Below, one piece after another: positions 46,146-57,788 of a DNA stretch of 64,000 nucleotides (positions are counted from its first letter, which is position 1; the number at the start of each line of letters is the position of its first letter). Below the pieces are notes generated by a model that was not told the DNA's origin, ran no database searches, and saw nothing but the letters and a program-made list of their open reading frames with translations. Both the position numbers and the translations under genes were made by a program. Origin of the DNA: Stenogyne calaminthoides. Its lineage: Eukaryota; Streptophyta; Magnoliopsida; Lamiales; Lamiaceae. Location: contig JBBCBC010000012.1 in the NCBI GenBank assembly GCA_037126765.1, forward strand, positions 4,526,001 through 4,590,000, read 5' to 3'.

Positions 46146-49100
46146 TTATTGATAATATTTTTTCAAAATTGACGCATTCCACGAGTAGGACAATGGAACT
46201 CCATTCAGGTCTTCCAAATCATACGCCCCATTTAGCAAACGTTCTGTAACTCTGAATGGACCTTCCCATGCTCGACCGAACACACCACTTGGTACCCCCG
46301 TTGCTCGTCTTAAAACCAGCTCGCCCAAATTGAACCTGCGCGTTCGGACTTTGGAGTTATAGAACTTTTCTGATCTCTTTTTGTACATGGCATTCTTGAA
46401 ATCAGCCTCCGTCCTTCTTTCTTCTAACAGGTCTGCACTCAGAGCGAGTGCCTGGTCATTGATGTGCTCTCCAAAAGTCATTGTTCGATGACTCGGAATC
46501 TTTATTTCTGCGGGTATAACAGCTTCCGCACCAAATGCCAGGGCAAACGGGGTCTCCGCAGTTGATGTTCTGAAAGTTGTTCGATAGGCCCATAATATTT
46601 CGGGCAACTCTTCAGCCCATCCTCCCCCCTTGGAATTATCAAGTCTGGCCTTGAGGGTATGCTTGATAATTTTATTAACAACTGTAACTTGTCCGTTTGA
46701 CTGGGGATAATACGGAGTTGAATAATGCTTTTTTATGCCCCAGCGAGCACAATGTTGTCGGAATTCACTCCCATCGAACTGTTTGCCGTTATCCGTTACT
46801 AATGATTGGGGAAGCCCAAAACCACAAATAATATTTTTCCAAACAAAGTTCCACATTCTTTGTTCGGTGATTTTGACGATGGCTTCGGCTTCCGCCCATT
46901 TGGTATAGTAGTCAACGGCAACCACAACATATTTTACTCCCGACGTGCCAGTAGGAAATGGGCCGATCAGATCGATCCCCCATTTAGCAAATGGCCATGG
47001 GCTGTAAACTGACACTAATTCTTCAGGTGGACTATGAATAAGTGGGGCATGTACCTGGCACTTGTGACACGCGCGAGCATACGCGAGCGAATCTTTTTTG
47101 AGGGTTGGCCAATAATAACCTTGTCTGATTATTTTATGTGCCAGGACGAGCCCACCGGTATGGTTTCCGCATACTCCATCATGGATTTGCTCCAGAATTA
47201 CATGACCCTCTTCGGGAGTTATACACTTCAATAATGGAAGTGAGAAACCTCTTTTGTACAAATGCTCGTCAAAGATAGTATAACGAGCAGATTGTAACCT
47301 GAGGCGAGTAGCTTGTGCCTTATTCTCAGGGAGAAGTCCCTTTTGTAAGTAACTCAGGATTGGAGTCATCCAGGTTTCCTGTTCGCCTGTCACATGGGTG
47401 ACCATAACTCTGGGAACTGATGGCGAACAAGTTGTGACGACCACAATGTCTGTTGTGTTCGTCACTCCTTCTGCTGTTGCCAGGCATGCCAAGGCATCAG
47501 CGAACGAATTATCCAATCGTGGTAATTGTTCTATGAAAACTTGTTCGAATTGCCCGAGCAACTCTTTTGCTAGTTGCTGATATTGTGCCATCTATTCGCC
47601 TCGGGCCTCGTACTCGCCTGTTACTTGATAAACGATTATCTGAGAATCGCTGTAAATCACCAGCCTTTGAATTCCCATGGTCATAGCCATCTGAAGTCTA
47701 GCGATCAAAGCTTCGTACTCGGCTTCATTATTTGTAGCTGGGAAATCAAAACGGATGGCTGTTGTGAATGTTTGTCTAGTTGGGCTGATGAGAACTACGC
47801 CTACTCCGACTCTTGAACTTGTTGATGAGCCATCAACGTACATATGCCATGGTTGGTCGACTGCTTTTTTGAGCATTTGTGGATATGTCAACTCAACCAT
47901 GAAATCGGCCATAGCCTGGCCTCTCATTGTTGTTCGTGGGGCGAACGTAATGCCAAATTGTCCTAATTCCACCGCCCACTTGAGTAATCTGCCCGCAGTG
48001 TCTGGTCGGTGGAGGACTTGTCGCAATGGGAATGTGGTCAGTACCTCGACTGAGTGATCGAAAAAGTATGATCGCAATTTTCGAACACTCATCACGAGAG
48101 CATATGCTAATTTTTCCAGTGGAGGGTACCGGAGCTCGGCTTCTTTAAGCACTTGACTTACATAGTAAACAGGCAAGTGTGTCATCCCTTCTGCTCGTAC
48201 GAGCACATCACTAATTGCATGTTCGGATGCAGCAAGATACAGAAAGAGTTGTTCGCCTGGGACAGGCTTAGACAGTGTCTGAGTATCTGCAAGGTACTGC
48301 TTCAATGATTCAAATGCATTTTGGCAATGCTCGATCCACTAGAATTTCCCTTTCTTTAATGTATCAAAGAAAGGTTTGCATTTGTCCCCAGTTCGTGATA
48401 TAAACCGGCTTACGGAAGCTAAACGTCCGGTTAACTTTTGGACCTCTTTCACACTCCTGGGGGCCTGCATGTCAAGCATGGCTTGTATCTTTGATGGGTT
48501 CGCTTCAATCCCCCATTGACTGACCATATGTCCGAGGAATTTTCCTAAGTGAACCCCAAAGCTGCATTTCTTTGGATTTAGCTTCATGTTGTACTCCCTG
48601 AGTATATCAAACGTTTGTACGAGGTGGGTGATGTGGTCTTCCTTGTGTTCGCTCTTTACCACAATATCATCAATATATACCTCAATTGTTCGGCCGATGT
48701 GCTCGTCGAACATTTTGTTCACCAAACGTTGATATGTTGCTCCGGCATTCTTTAATCCGAATGGCATGCGTTGCCAACAGTACATATTCTTTTCACTGCA
48801 GAATGCCGTATTCTTTTGATCGTCCGGATGCATGGGTATTTGGTGATAACCAGCAAAAGCATCCATGAAAGTCATGAGCTCATGGCCTGCTGTATTATCG
48901 ACCAAATAATCGATATGCGGCATCGGGAAGTTATCTTTCGGGCATGCCTTGTTTAAATCAGTGAAATCAATACATAGTCTCCAAGATCCATTAGACTTGT
49001 GGACGAGCACAGGATTCGCAAGCCATCTTGGGCACTTCACTTCTCGAATCAGTTTATTGTCGAGCAACTTTTTGATTTCACTATTCATGGCCGCATATTT

Positions 49101-49842
49101 CTCCGGACTGAACTTTCTGCGCTTTTGGATTACTGGAGTTTGTATTGGATCAAGGTTGAGGGAGTGGCATGCATGTTTTGGATCAATGCCAACCATGTCC
49201 TTGTGCGACCAAGCGAACACATCCAAGTTTGCTTGAAGATAAGCAATCATTTCTGTTCGAATTGGTTCAGGTAATTCCGAACCAATGAACACTTCTAACT
49301 CAGGTATGTTCGGGTCGATATTGATAGACTCCAGTTGTTCGACAGGTGTTGCTCGCTTTCTTTTTTGTTTCCACCGAGGATCTTGGATCGACCCCCGGTG
49401 TTCGTCATCAACCTCCATGGGTTCGAAACCTATGCGAGGTTCTAGGTCCGATAGCTCGTTTGGCGGATCAATATTCATTAGATCTGGGAGATCCAGGCCA
49501 TGAGTCACCATCCTGGACTCTGTGTTCGCAGGTTCTGTGTTCGCACAGGGGAAGTGTGCTAGTCAAAGGATATTTTGGCAGCGTATTTACCTGTTGGCTT
49601 GACTCTCCGATCTCCCATGTTTGCTCCATCATTTTAACGATATTTTGCTTTTCTGGTGCACATGATAGCAAACAATCTCGAGCTTTTTTTTCTCGATCTC
49701 CTTTACGCTTACTGTTCCATCTTGTGTTGGAAATTTGACACAATAATAATCGAGAAACGGGCCGCTTTAAATTCTGAATAAACGGGCGACCTAGGAACCC
49801 GTTATAAGTAGACGGAGCATCGACGATTACAAAATCTAACAT
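46146..49842 (-). pseudogene. Tat element pol: protease tail, RT, RNase H (two) and integrase
   Basis: Polyprotein that copies the element RNA and inserts the DNA. 49842-49512 encodes the protease-RT link (VDAPSTYNGFLGRPF), in a different frame from RT. RT (49511-48339) has the polymerase motif YIDDIV and typical FTDLNKACPKD and MPFGLKNAGATYQ blocks. 48305-47592 holds the RT-linked RNase H remnant and a second RNase H (MYVDGSS, NNEAEYEALI). Integrase (47591-46146) has an HHCC finger (ending CHKCQ), DDE residues (GIDLIGPFP, VTDNGKQF, then the usual Q-S-N-G-Q region) and a C-terminal GPFRV part. RT to integrase is one frame with two in-frame TAG codons, at 48339-48341 and 47592-47594. The first fits a C-to-T change from a Gln codon. 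Not functional. Confidence 0.95.
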
Positions 49843-50417
49843 TCTAGTTCGTCGGATCTCCAGATTTAGAGTTAATTCTAACTCGACTCTAACCTAATCA
49901 TACCATGAGGTGCAGTTCTGATTCCCCGAAACCCATAATGGTATGATCACATGGTTCAATATAGCTACTCAAGTCCCCAACTTGCTTTTCCATTTGGTGC
50001 AGGGTGTTGACGAACAAAATGTTCGCGATACGCCCCGTGCTCGACCGAGGCGGTGCACCTTTAACCCCGAGGAGATGAGCACCGATGGTTAGGGAGTCAT
50101 TGTGGGGGTGATTATCCGGCCGAGATCGCCCTCCGAAAACATGATTTGGTGAGAGGGTGGCGTCTTTAGATGATGATGTGCTTCGCCACCTTCACCGATG
50201 GATGCTTTGCATGGCAAGCATCTCCATCTTCTTTAAATGCTGTTCGATAATGTTGGTGCTCGATAACATCCACCCTTTGGACCATATTCGGGGCGTATCA
50301 TGTGGATCTCTTGACTTTCTCGACCTCTACCCACGAGAGGGAGGCCTCTTTTGGGTAATTCGGACCTCTTACGTGATTCTTCGGGATCACCGCGGATGTT
50401 TTGTTCGGCTTTTACGC
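49843..50417 (-). pseudogene. Degraded protease region of the Tat element
   Basis: Around 50000-50050 the - strand reads STGRIANILFVN, matching the start of a retroviral-type aspartic protease. The usual catalytic Asp before TG is replaced by Ser. Several frame breaks separate it from the neighbouring parts, so this is the most decayed portion of pol. Confidence 0.55.
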
Positions 50418-53400
50418 TTACCCTTCGATCTTCTTTTTTTTCGTTAAAGTCTCGCTCGCCCGGCTTTTTTTTAGGAATTGGGTAAGACGATTATCTTCGT
50501 ATAGCTTCCAAAGTTGTCGAAGTAAATCGCGACAATCCTCTATATTGTGCCCGATGTACTCGTGATAATTACAATATTTGGAAGCATTAAGCCGATGCTT
50601 GTCCATTATGATTGTTGGGAGATGAATTTAAATAAAAGATTATATGATTTTGATTAAGATCCCAAAACCCCTGAGTATGACATGTTAAGTAATGATCTTG
50701 ATAGATGAGTCAGGATTCAGTTTTAGAGTATTCAGGATGTTATCTGCAAAATGTATAGTCAGCAGATATAGTTCAGGATAGGTTCTGAAGACTCTGAAGA
50801 ACTCAATATGTTTCGAAAATCTTCAAGTTTCAAAGATGAAACGAAGTCTCAAGACTCAAGATGAAATCGAGATATCAAGACTCAAGATAGAAACTGAGAA
50901 CTGAAGACTCAGCATGAAGACTCAATATATCAGTCAGTATAAATCTGAAGACTCAAGACTCAGAAGAACCTAAAGACTCAGAAGACTCAGAAGACCCTGA
51001 AGACTCAGAAGACCCTGAAGACTCAGAAGACTCTGAAGACGCAAGACTGAAGACTAAGTATTTGAAAATCAAAGAATACTGAAAGCACAGTAATTACTGA
51101 AGACTCAGTAATGTACTAATGCTCAGTATGAACCTGAATGATCCAAGGCACTGAATATATCTATCTGAAGGATGCAATACTGAGAGAAACGTGATACCTT
51201 AGAAAGTTAGATATTGCCAAGACATTCAAATGCAGACAAGAGGAACTAAGTCAGAAGTGTTGTTAAGGTTATATCAAACTCAGAGTTTGTAACCAAAAGA
51301 GCCGTTGAAAGGTGTCTACCTTTCACTGGAGACAAAAGTCAAAAAGAGGAAGACGACATCGCACTATACCGGTTAATCGACATGTGACAGTCACGAAAAA
51401 GATGTCGGATGTACGAAAGTTCAGATCGCAAAAAGTGAAGACCGGCTACATAAAAGGCTATTGCCTAAAACGTGTTAGGGAGTTTCAAACCCTAAATATA
51501 GCCGTTTCTCACACACCATAAGAGGGAACTCACGAAGCTATCTCTCAAACGGATAGTTTTCAAGAGTAACCTTGGTGTATGCCTATAAATACTGGTGACC
51601 CTCTACATCGTAAGGTTTACGGAAATTTATCATAACTCAAGAGCTCAAACTTATTCTTGCTAAAGTTAAAGCACTCGAAATACCTTGAATTTCCCAAGTG
51701 CTTCTATATTGAAGAGAGCTCACTTTACTAAGCCTAGCTTGATAAGATTTATCCAAAGCTTAGTCGAGATATCCTAACCCTTTGCATTGTGCTTCATTTT
51801 AAAGGATATCTCATCCTAGTTGAAACCAACCAAGAAACCCCAAACTCTTGAGAAGGTAGTTGGAGTGTGTTTGTTGGTGAGTAGAGTTGTAAAGAGTTAG
51901 TAAACCACGCGGAGTAGTCGAGAAAACTCTAGAGGAGAAGTTAGTAAGCTCTGGGGTAGTCCAAAAGCTTGTGTGTGATTGAGTAAGTAAACTACTGAGG
52001 TAGTCGAAAACTCAAGGTCGGGTTGAGTAAGTAAACTCATTGGAGTAGTCGTAAAAACTCAGTACGAGTTGAGTAAGTAAACTACGAGGTAGTCAAAGCT
52101 CGAAGTTGATAGTGAATTTCTCCGAAGAGTCGGGGAGAGTGGATGTAGGAGCTTGAGTCTCTCGAACCACTATAATCTTGTGGTTCTTTATTGCTTTCCT
52201 TATCCGTGCTTAATCGTTGCATTGACTCGATTTTGAAAGCATACTTTTCACCGATATTCAGGTTGGAATCAATCATTTGAAGTTGCATAAGTGAATCACT
52301 GACCTAATCACTATTTCATAAGGGGAAGGTTTTCACAAAGCTTAAAACGAAAGTATAAACTAAGGGCCAACCATTCAAGACGATCGAAAGTAGCTAGAAC
52401 AGATAGTTACCAAATCGAACTCTCTCGAGGATTGATGAAGTTAGTTATCGATCCAAGCAACTCTCGGGATCTCTCGACACTCGGGACTCGGTTGGGATTA
52501 TCTCGAGGTATCTCGAAAGAAATTTCGGGATCACTGTCTCGATGAGACTTTGACTCAGAGCGTCTGTGCTTCTCGAACCTAATCTTTGAGGATTATCGAC
52601 CCAAAGTCGACCTCGATGAAAAAAAAGTTTTAAAATCACTGAACACGTGTATTCCCCCCCCATACACGTGTAAGACTCATTTTCACCGGGACCAACAATG
52701 ATTCTTCGAGGTCTATCTAACATGTCCCGATCTTTGATTTGGTTGAAAATTGTTTTTGCTGAAACGCCCAGAAGACTTCGTAGGGCATTTGCTTCTGCTC
52801 TTTCTTCGAATGGTTTGAAAGAGCTTGGAGGTTTGTACCCCCCTTCATTCATCACTTTCTTCCCAAAAACTTTCTTAGTTGTGGGTTCCTGACCCAATCG
52901 TGATTGGGCGAGCAAATCTTGCATGGCTATGATTTTGGCTGCTCGCTCCCGGAATTCTGAATATGTGTTCGGCCAGTCTTGATGCATGGCCTTCCACATG
53001 TCAGTGTTTAGAGTCAGGCCTCCGACCACCGCGAGGATCTTAGCATCCTCTTCAACTGGGGCCCCATCATACAAACATTTATCAAATCTTTCGATATATG
53101 CTCGATCAGACTCACCTCTTAGTTGGGAAAAATACGCCAACCTTTGTTTTGGCGCTGGGCGAGCACACATGGATGAAAAATGGGACAGGAATTGTTGTCC
53201 CAATTGAGCGAAAGATGTGATGGACGCAGCGGGCAAAGTAGAGAACCATCTATGTGCCCGATCACCCAAAGTCATGGGGAATGAACGGCATTGCATCGCG
53301 TCTGTGGCTCCCATGGCGATCATAAAGTATGAGTATTTGCTGAGATGGACATGAGGGTCAGACTCAGCATCGAACATGGGGATTGGTGGTCGGATCTTCG

Positions 53401-54156
53401 CCACTTTTTCTTGTATTTCGGCCGCCATGATCACCGGTGATAGTGGCGAGCAGGGTATTGTGCTCGCCCGAGGGTGGCCTTTGGTCGCGGCCAGGTCGGC
53501 CTGTAAGCCCTCAATGGCTTTCTGCATTTCCGCAAATTTTGTGGAACTGACAGACTTAGATCGGGGCTGTTTCCCATCATGAGGACCCAGTGGGTCATGC
53601 TCGTGATAGGGCAGTCCCCCTTTCCAAGTTCGTGCTTGACTACCCAATCGATGATGGATAGATAATTTTGTTCCCGCCGATTTTTGTTCGGCATGCGGAT
53701 GATCATGAGGATCTGGATGTGCGGGCATGTTTATTGGTTGTTCCTTCCCTGGATCCTGTCGCCTATTATTGCCGATTTGGTCTTTGGTGGAGAGCCTCAA
53801 ACGTCCAAACGCTGATGGTCTAGACCCTTGAGGCTGTTCGTCATCAGACGTATCATCAGGTTTTTATTAGCCCGCTTCGCAGCTTTCTTTTTAACTTTCT
53901 CGCTATCAGGTGTATGCGAGCGTCGATCTTCATCATCTTGAGTTTTCAACTTGGCCAACTCTTTTTCAGCCCTCTCTTTCTGTTCTCGTAGCAAGAAAGC
54001 GATGGTCTTTGTTGTGGCCGCCGGATCATTGGCAATATCCTCAAGATTGATGGTCTCCACTGTCTGATCTTTGTGAGGCTGGCGCTGAGTCTCTTTCCGG
54101 TCGTGAGGTCGACTTTGGCCTGACCTTTCTGTTTGTGTGTTCCTAGATTGAGGCAT
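50418..54156 (-). pseudogene. Tat element gag, frameshifted and split by a solo LTR
   Basis: Gag packages the element RNA. It starts at ATG 54154-54156 (MPQSRNTQTE). The first part (54156-53797) is charged and in a different frame from the second (about 53800-52698), so there is a frameshift near 53800. The second part has the retrotransposon gag core (AHRWFSTLPAASITSF, QLGQQFLSHF, YIERF). The third part (50607-50418), beyond the inserted LTR, has a zinc-knuckle-like CNYHEYIGHNIEDC followed by LLRQLWKLYEDNRL, as in other Tat gags. Leaving out the insert and one target copy, the reading frame runs on without a break, so the insertion hit an otherwise open frame. Confidence 0.85.
50613..52697 (+). 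mobile_element. Solo LTR 3 (2085 bp) inserted in gag, TSD ATGAT
   Basis: Starts TGTTGGGAGATG, ends CGGGACCAACA, flanked by perfect ATGAT duplications (50608-50612, 52698-52702). No coding region or second LTR inside. It contains GAAGACTCAGAAGACTC-type repeats (about 50780-51060), a CCTATAAATACTGG TATA-like site near 51581 and TTGAGTAAGTAAACT repeats (about 51970-52090). The TATA site favours + orientation. Probably copia-type; lineage open. Confidence 0.9.
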
Positions 54157-54217
54157 TATATTTCTTTTTTCTGCCTCGGCTAACTACGGGTTTGTGTATG
54201 GGTTGGTTTTTTGGTCA

Positions 54218-54235
54218 CCCTCCTTCTAGCGCCAA
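54218..54235 (-). promoter_or_regulatory. Primer-binding site of the Tat element
   Basis: On the - strand TTGGCGCTAGAAGGAGGG begins two bases after the 5' LTR, the position of a tRNA primer site. TGGCGC starts are common in plant gypsy elements. I do not name the tRNA. Confidence 0.7.
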
Positions 54236-54237
54236 TT

Positions 54238-55422
54238 TGTTGCGAGTCATTTTATTTGAGAAATATTATGTGGCTAATTAGGTAAGAACTCACAAACAAA
54301 ATATGCACGTGTAAAATAAACTGTAAATAAGAGGGATTTGTTGACCCAGTTCGTCAAGAAATGACTACTCTGGGGGCATACCAAGCCAGGGATGTAGTAT
54401 TGCAAGTTTTACACGTACAATATGTGATACATCTTGTGAAGATGAATCAATATGGATGAAGATGATTTGAAGAGTCGATATATGAGTGCTAGGGTTTTCA
54501 TGTGCATGGATGATCTCTCGAAATTTTTTGTGAACCTTACCCCTTTGGGAAATTTCTGAACCTTTATCTTGTTGTTTTTTCTTCTATTTATAGTACTTCG
54601 TCAAGCATGAGCTGGTTTGGTAAGCATGATCTGGAAACTTCGGGCCATGCAAGAATTTATGTAATGTTGCCACGTTTCCAACTTCGTCTTCCTGGTTGAT
54701 CTTTGCACTTGCTTGTCTATAAGGCACTCTTTTGGTCGTCCAAATCAATCTTTTGCTCGGCTGACCGCTTTGTTCGCCCCATAAATCCATATCAATTTTA
54801 TATCGGAATATTGTCCTTGTCGAGCATGTCTGAGTTCTTCGGGCTATCTGAGCTCTCCGGGATGTCTGTGCCCTCAGGATATCTGATCACCGAGCATACT
54901 GACCCCTCAGGATGTCTGAGCCTTCAGGATGTCTGAGCCCTCAGGATATCTGAGCACCGAGCATACTGACTCTTCAGGATGTCTGAGTCTTCAGGATGTC
55001 TGAGCCCTCAGGATATCTGAGCACCGAGCATACTGACCCCTCAGGATGTCTGAGTCTTTAGGATATCTGAGTATCGAACATACTGACCCTTCAGGATATC
55101 TGAGCATTCAGGTTGTCTGAGTCCTCAGACTTGACTTAGCTTATTTGATTCCTTCTTTCTTGATCTGAGTGGCAAAACATGCCTATTTGCTCGGTCAGTC
55201 TGTTTGAAAAATCTTAGTTGGTAAATGGTAAGCTGGCGAACAAATCTTACTTCATTGGCGAGTATGCTCGCTTGATTGACAAGTGGCGAGATGGTTGAAC
55301 AAACTTGTTTGGTCGGCGAACGGCGAGCACACTTGTCCATCGGGCATGATTATTTTAATAAATATTATATGTGTCTCTCTTACGTGTTCGATTAATGCTG
55401 AATAATTATATCGAACACAACA
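54238..55422 (-). repeat. 5' LTR of the Tat element
   Basis: 1185 bp, nearly identical to the 3' LTR. On the - strand a TATAAATA box lies at 54585-54592, within the LTR, and should drive gag-pol. It contains the same CTCAGGATGTCTGAG repeat stretch. Confidence 0.95.
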
Positions 55423-55525
55423 TGTTGAATGGTTGAAAAAATGTGGTAAGGACGTGGAGATCACCATGATTCCAAATGTTTGTCATGCATTTTATTTATC
55501 TCCAAATTTTTCAGCGTCCCCTTAG

Positions 55526-56130
55526 TTTGATTTGTTATGTAAGACGGTAGTGGATTATATCAACAATATTTAATCTCCACATAAAAAGGTATGTCTTTTT
55601 CTAGCATTCTTATCCCTACTGATGATGTAACATACATATTGTATTTTTAAGTAAGTCTATTATAAAATGTATCTATTAGTAAGTCTCTCAAGAAAATTGG
55701 TAACAAAAGAAAAGCACGTGCAAAAAATGATGACAAAAAGGAAAGCATGACGAGGCTAACACACACAAAACATATCCATGAAAATATAATGAATAATATT
55801 TCCCAATTGGAAATTTGGAATGGGCTAACCACATGAATTCCTTATTAATTACGTAACATACATATTGTATTTTCAGAGGTTGTCATGCCTATTTAATTTT
55901 CTTAAAATTGCGAAACAACTTTATTTTTTAATTGAAAAATATAACATAATTATCGTTAGTCACTGTCTAGTATCTACATTTTAATAGCAGTGATTGATAT
56001 GCATTTTCACACGTCTCAATCATTGATTAATCATCTATACACTTAAGGCCCGTTTAGTAGAGCTCCCACTAAATTCATCTCCATCCATTAATATTTTTAA
56101 TATTAAGAATTAATTGCATTTGAATACTGT
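55526..56130. other. AT-rich spacer
   Basis: No gene or clear repeat recognised after the carboxylesterase stop codon. Confidence 0.5.
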
Positions 56131-56635
56131 GGTCCCAATAATACACTACTCCATAAATTAAGTTTACATACAGTAAGAAATTACAAGGGAATACAATGAG
56201 AGTGACCATACGCCATGCTATACTCTATACAGGGGTGGCTCTGAGGCGGGCGAGAAGGACAAGAAGGCCTACTTTAAGTTGTGTATTATATATATATATA
56301 TATATATAAATATAATGATTGAATATAAGTTCATTAATTTTAAATTTTATTAATAAAAAGAAGTTTCGATTAAAATAACTTAAATCTATTTACCACTTAA
56401 TATCTTTTAACTTCTACTTCTTAGATATATAGTTACTATTTATTAATATATACTAGAAATACACGTGCAAATTTTGCATGAAACGTGCATGTACAAATCA
56501 TGCACGAAATTTGTACGAAGTGTGCACGTAAGGATCATGCACAAAATTTATTAATAGAAAGAAGTTTCTATTAAAAGAACTTAAATCTATTTAATACTTA
56601 ATAACTTTAATCTTCTACTTAAATTTTATCTACTA
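56131..56635. repeat. Duplicated genomic block, copy B
   Basis: Matches 33085-33112 plus 38775 onwards without the MITE and MULE, and so behaves as an empty site. It contains CCATGCTATACTCTATACAG, an (AT)n run and about one and a half units of the ~200-211-bp repeat. Confidence 0.8.
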
Positions 56636-56959
56636 GATGCAACTAGAGATGTTAAACGGGCCGCGGGCCAACGGGCCGGGCGGGCCGGGCTAATCGGGTT
56701 TTTCCAGGGTTAGGGCTTAGGTATCTATGACCCGTTTAACACCGGGCTTTTTTTCAGAATCGGGGCGGCCCGGCGGGCTTATCGAGAATTTGGCGGCGTG
56801 GCTTCGTGGTTGGTCGGATATTTATTTATTTATTATTATTATTAATTTTTTAAGAATGGATGAAGTATAAGAATTAGTAGTCCACTAAAATCTATTTCTT
56901 CCATGATCCATCAGACCAAAACCAGCGGACCAGCCCGTAGACCACACGGCCCACCAGAC

Positions 56960-57300
56960 GTCCAAGTCCAGCCCTTCTTCATCTATTTTCCTCTTCAATC
57001 GGATCGGCCGCTCTCTTCCTCCATTTTCCTCTTCAATCGGCCGATCTCCACGACACCAGGCCACCCGTCGCCACTCGCCAACCCACCCGCTCTCTTCATC
57101 CATTTTCCTCTTCAATCGCCAGCCCTCTTCATCCATTTTCCTCTTCAATCGGCCGCTCTCTTCCTCCATTTTCCTCTTCAATCGGCCGCTCTCCACGACA
57201 CCAGGCCACCCGTCGCCACTCGCCAGCCCACCCGCTCTCCAAGACACCAGCCCACCCGTCGCCACTCGCCGCCCCCCCTTTCAAACCCACCCGACTCTCC
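56960..57300 (+). repeat. CT-rich minisatellite in the hAT 5' region
   Basis: Repeats of TCCATTTTCCTCTTCAATCG and CACGACACCAGGCCACCCG make long open frames on both strands. These are low-complexity and not genes. The stretch is probably the transposase leader, ending near a GT at 57402. Confidence 0.7.
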
Positions 57301-57788
57301 ACGACACGGGCCACCCGTCGGCCGTCGCCACTCCTTCTGCCCTTTGTCGCCATCGCCAAAAATTCAGCCACCATTTCTGTGTTCTTCCTCACGCCTCTGG
57401 TAAAGTTACTCTCTCCCTTTGTTTATTTCATTTCATCTCGATTTCAATACAATGTGAGAGCGTTAAGATTTTGGTTAATGTAGCGATGCTAAAAAGCTTG
57501 ATTTTATGAATCTTGGTGAAGAAAATAATTTCATTCTGCGTAGCTAGGTTATTGGAATTTGATTAAAGTTGATTAAATAGGAAAATGAGTTAGAGACGTT
57601 GATTAGGATGAAAGAAGGGAAAGAGTCACCACCGATGCATTGCTCTGTTTATTTCATTTTGGGGATGCAATTGATATTATGGATATTATGTACATAGGTG
57701 ATTTGTTTTATTTAATCAAAGAGTCACTTTAGTTTTATAATGACCCAATGAATGTGTGTAATTGCGTTTTTTTCATTTTGGGGATTCA

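Larger units (their letters stand above)
40645..55422 (-). mobile_element. Ty3/gypsy LTR retrotransposon, Tat type, 14.8 kb, TSD TGTTG
   Basis: LTRs at 40645-41846 and 54238-55422 begin TGTTGCGAGTC and end ATAACA/ACAACA (as read on +). Perfect 5-bp duplications TGTTG lie at 40640-40644 and 55423-55427. gag, protease, RT, two RNase H-like parts and integrase run on the - strand, so the right LTR is the 5' LTR. A primer-binding-site candidate and a polypurine tract sit at the expected places. Beyond integrase lies a long region with an antisense gene on the + strand. A second (archaeal-type) RNase H after the first plus an antisense extra ORF near the 3' LTR are known features of the Tat lineage (for example Grande, Retand). 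A 2085-bp solo LTR is inserted in gag. By eye the LTRs differ at roughly 25-30 sites over ~1.18 kb plus one 18-bp indel. Inactive because of several breaks. Confidence 0.95.
40325..55525 (+). pseudogene. Carboxylesterase (CXE, alpha/beta hydrolase) pseudogene split by the Tat element
   Basis: Two pieces of one plant carboxylesterase lie on either side of the retrotransposon. The left piece (about 40325-40639) encodes VLSVQPFIRGEERAESE, FLPEGANRDHPAVNVFGG and LEFPATLVIMGEND, typical of the C-terminal third of GID1/CXE-like hydrolases. The right piece (55424-55525) encodes VEWLKKCGKDVEI, then IPNVCHAFY with the catalytic-triad His, ending at TAG 55523-55525. The junction region is also shifted: DWQKRYVEWL reads in a different frame from the left piece, so a small frame error exists near 40618-40624 independent of the insertion. 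The HGGG oxyanion motif and the nucleophile Ser lie upstream in the family and are absent here. A non-functional truncated gene; former substrate unknown. Confidence 0.85.

Noticed and set aside
46146..47591. Retroviral envelope or host gene next to integrase
   Set aside because: The frame is entirely integrase; no envelope-like signal peptide or transmembrane segments occur anywhere in the element.
50613..52697. Possible complete small LTR element or copia internal region
   Set aside because: Only one pair of termini and one TSD; no second TGTTGGGA start, PBS, PPT or coding domain inside, so solo LTR fits better.
56885..57403. Long frames on both strands (126, 166 and 87 aa)
   Set aside because: Both strands are open because of a CT-rich minisatellite in the hAT leader; peptides are tandem low-complexity repeats.
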